A DNA stretch of 64,000 nucleotides from JAKOVR01 sp031415655 (GTDB lineage Bacteria > Actinomycetota > Acidimicrobiia > Acidimicrobiales > Acidimicrobilacustridaceae), in NCBI GenBank assembly GCA_031415655.1, contig JANOSD010000023.1, positions 1 to 64,000 on the forward strand. The letters are read 5' to 3'. The notes below the pieces were generated by a model that saw nothing but the letters and a program-made list of their open reading frames with translations, had not been told where the DNA came from and did not search any database. The position numbers were made by a program, and so were the translations under genes. Positions 62,617 through 64,000 of this stretch are shown piece by piece. Numbering within the stretch: the first letter of the stretch is position 1; the number at the start of each line of letters is the position of its first letter.

Positions 62617-63754
62617 GGTGTGGCGTTGGTGGGTCTTCGTCGACCCGTCGTTTGCTGTCATGGTCAAGCTCGATCCCCGGCGCCCACCCTGACTGCCACC
62701 GCCCCTTCGCCCGTCACCAATCTCGATCCCACCCGGCGCCGTCGCACCGTCTCCCGGGAACGTGGTCGCGGGACGGCAATCGCCCTGGCCTTGGCGGCGA
62801 GCGCACTCGCCTTCCCGATGGTTGGGCCGGGCATCGCCGGCGGGCCAAACGCCTACGCCGAATCCACAGTCAGCGCGTCGCCCGCGGTGTCGGGTCCGCT
62901 GAAGTACCGCAACAGCGTGTTCACCGACGTCGACGTCGCCCGCGATGTGGTCTACGGCCAGGCCCCCGACGCTCCCGATGGTGGAGTGGACCTGCTGGCC
63001 GATATTTGCCAACCCGTCGGCGACGTTGACCCGCTGCGCCCCGTCATCGTCTGGATGCACGGTGCCGGACCGGCGAGTAATGACAAGGCCCATGCGGTCG
63101 ACGCCTACGTCGACCCGAGCTGCGCCCGCCATGGCACCCTCGTGATGAGCATCAACTCTCGCTTCAAGGCGAACGGTCTGAACCGTCCGGTGGACGACGC
63201 CCATCAGGCGCTCGCCGGGCTGTGGGCCAACGCCAGTACGTATCGGGTCGATGGCAGCCGGATCGCCATCGGTGGTGTGTCCGCCGGCAGAATCGCCGCC
63301 CTCGACACGGCCTACCTGGACGACATCGAGGCCGGGGCACCCGAACCGGATCGTGGGGTTCGAGCCGCGTCGTCCATCTCGGGGCGGGGCCGATGGGTGT
63401 CGCGCAGGCCGGTGAGGCGCCCGTGATGATGGTGCACGGAACCACCGACTACCTGGTTCCTTACGCCGGGCGCAGTTGTTCTGCGACGAAACGAATGTCA
63501 ACGGGGTGGACTGCACGCTCCGGGGCTATCCCGCCGGGCACGCCGACATCTTCGCCTTCGCCGCCGAGATCGAACCGACGCTCGCCGAATGGTTCTACAA
63601 CGTGCTCGCTTGGGCGTCGCTCCCCGCCACCACTCCTGCGCAGACGCCGGTGAGCGCACCCGCGACCTCGGGACTGACCCACGACGCGGGACTGACCCAC
63701 GACGCGGGACCGACCACGAACATCCCGATCGGTCGTCCGACCTTCATGGGCTGA
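62617..63754 (+). pseudogene. Secreted alpha/beta-hydrolase, frameshifted
   Basis: The signal peptide region (ERGRGTAIALALAASALAFP) is followed by PLKYRNSVFTDVDVARDVVY, VIVWMHGAGPASND and the nucleophile elbow IGGVSAGRIAAL. After a shift near 63380 the next frame gives AGEAPVMMVHGTTDYLVPYA. After another near 63470 the last has QLFCDETNVNGVDCTLRGYP with the catalytic His in PAGHADIF. It is a paralog of the gene at 49031. The 5' end meets the attR repeat, so the start may have been lost. Tandem repeats lie at its 3' end (63669-63712 and 63738-63783). Confidence 0.75.
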
Positions 63755-63786
63755 CCTTCATGGGCTGACCTTGATGGGCTGAGCGT

Positions 63787-64000
63787 TCAGGTCTTCTTGG
63801 CGCGAGACGGGGCCACCCGCGGCGGTTCGTTCGGCTGCTTCGGGTACACCGGCGGCCACGGTGCGTCCATGAGCCCCGATGCCATGTCTCGCGCGGACCA
63901 CCCCAACAACTCGGTGATGTCCTGCGGATCGGTTTCCATCGATGCCCACGGGTCGCCATGGACGGCCACCCGCGCCGGAACCGTGGCGATCGTGAGCTCA
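63787..64000 (-). CDS. C-terminus of a gene running off the window
   Basis: The open frame continues to the end of the window. Its last residues (DAPWPPVYPKQPNEPPRVAP, then SRAKKT) resemble the C-terminus of actinobacterial LigD-type polymerase/primase domain proteins, from memory; the visible part is too short for a firm call. Confidence 0.4.
   Translation of the reverse strand, partial: ELTIATVPARVAVHGDPWASMETDPQDITELLGWSARDMASGLMDAPWPPVYPKQPNEPPRVAPSRAKKT

Overview
The window is high-GC (by eye roughly two-thirds G+C) DNA from a member of the Actinomycetota. The best guess is the class Acidimicrobiia. Supporting signs are a DnaB with a mini-intein, two ECF-type sigma / membrane-protein pairs, mycobacterial-style lipoproteins and alpha/beta hydrolases, NrtR, BTAD-FHA and DUF3224 genes, and a secreted repeat domain common in that class. 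The taxonomic call is inference; no rRNA is present and the only tRNA sequence is a fragment.

Layout. 0-4 kb: dnaB (intein-split) and a predicted di-metal hydrolase, with two families of intergenic palindromes. 4-12.2 kb, minus strand: a Ca2+/Mn2+-type P-type ATPase behind what looks like a yybP-ykoY Mn2+ riboswitch, then a compact gene run (secreted protein, YceI-like, Rieske-GltB fusion, Asp/Asn beta-hydroxylase-like, and a prepilin-peptidase-like gene split by a 159-bp MITE-like element). 12.3-14.6 kb: NarL-type response regulator and histidine kinase. 14.8-28 kb: lipase, acyltransferase, VOC protein, DUF3224, Liv-type ABC ATPases, two FkbM methyltransferases, acyl-CoA synthetase, DUF3089 lipoprotein and TetR. 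28-39 kb: GH38 family enzyme, ECF sigma plus membrane partner, G8-domain protein and OmpA-like lipoprotein; five copies of one palindrome lie in its intergenic gaps. 38.9-44.5 kb: assimilatory nitrate operon (NarK, DmsB-DmsC-like fusion, molybdopterin nitrate reductase). 44.6-50 kb: two secreted esterases and a second sigma / membrane-protein pair whose sigma gene is frameshifted. 50-53.6 kb: a divergent NAD/ADP-ribose cluster (NAD-kinase-like, SPFH, NrtR, ADP-ribosylglycohydrolase) with twin operator-like palindromes. 53.7-57.2 kb: TauD-type dioxygenase, a decayed BTAD-FHA regulator, a broken secreted protein and an orphan Imm53.

57.4-62.6 kb is a decayed genomic island. It is bounded by a 22-bp direct repeat that matches the anticodon-loop region of a tRNA-Arg(ACG)-like sequence. 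It holds a broken tyrosine integrase, remnants of an ATPase/zinc-ribbon transposon, a truncated HNH gene, a Xre-RES toxin-antitoxin pair with a frameshifted toxin, a deoxyribosyltransferase/TIR-like protein, another MITE copy and a HigA-like regulator. Beyond it lie a broken secreted hydrolase and the 3' end of a gene that runs off the window.

The two most original signals are the MITE-like family, with one copy showing an exact 8-bp target duplication and in-frame gene reconstruction, and the compact SPFH / NAD-kinase-like / NrtR / ADP-ribosylglycohydrolase cluster. Frameshifts are common from 54.7 to 63.8 kb; real decay and assembly error cannot be told apart from sequence alone.
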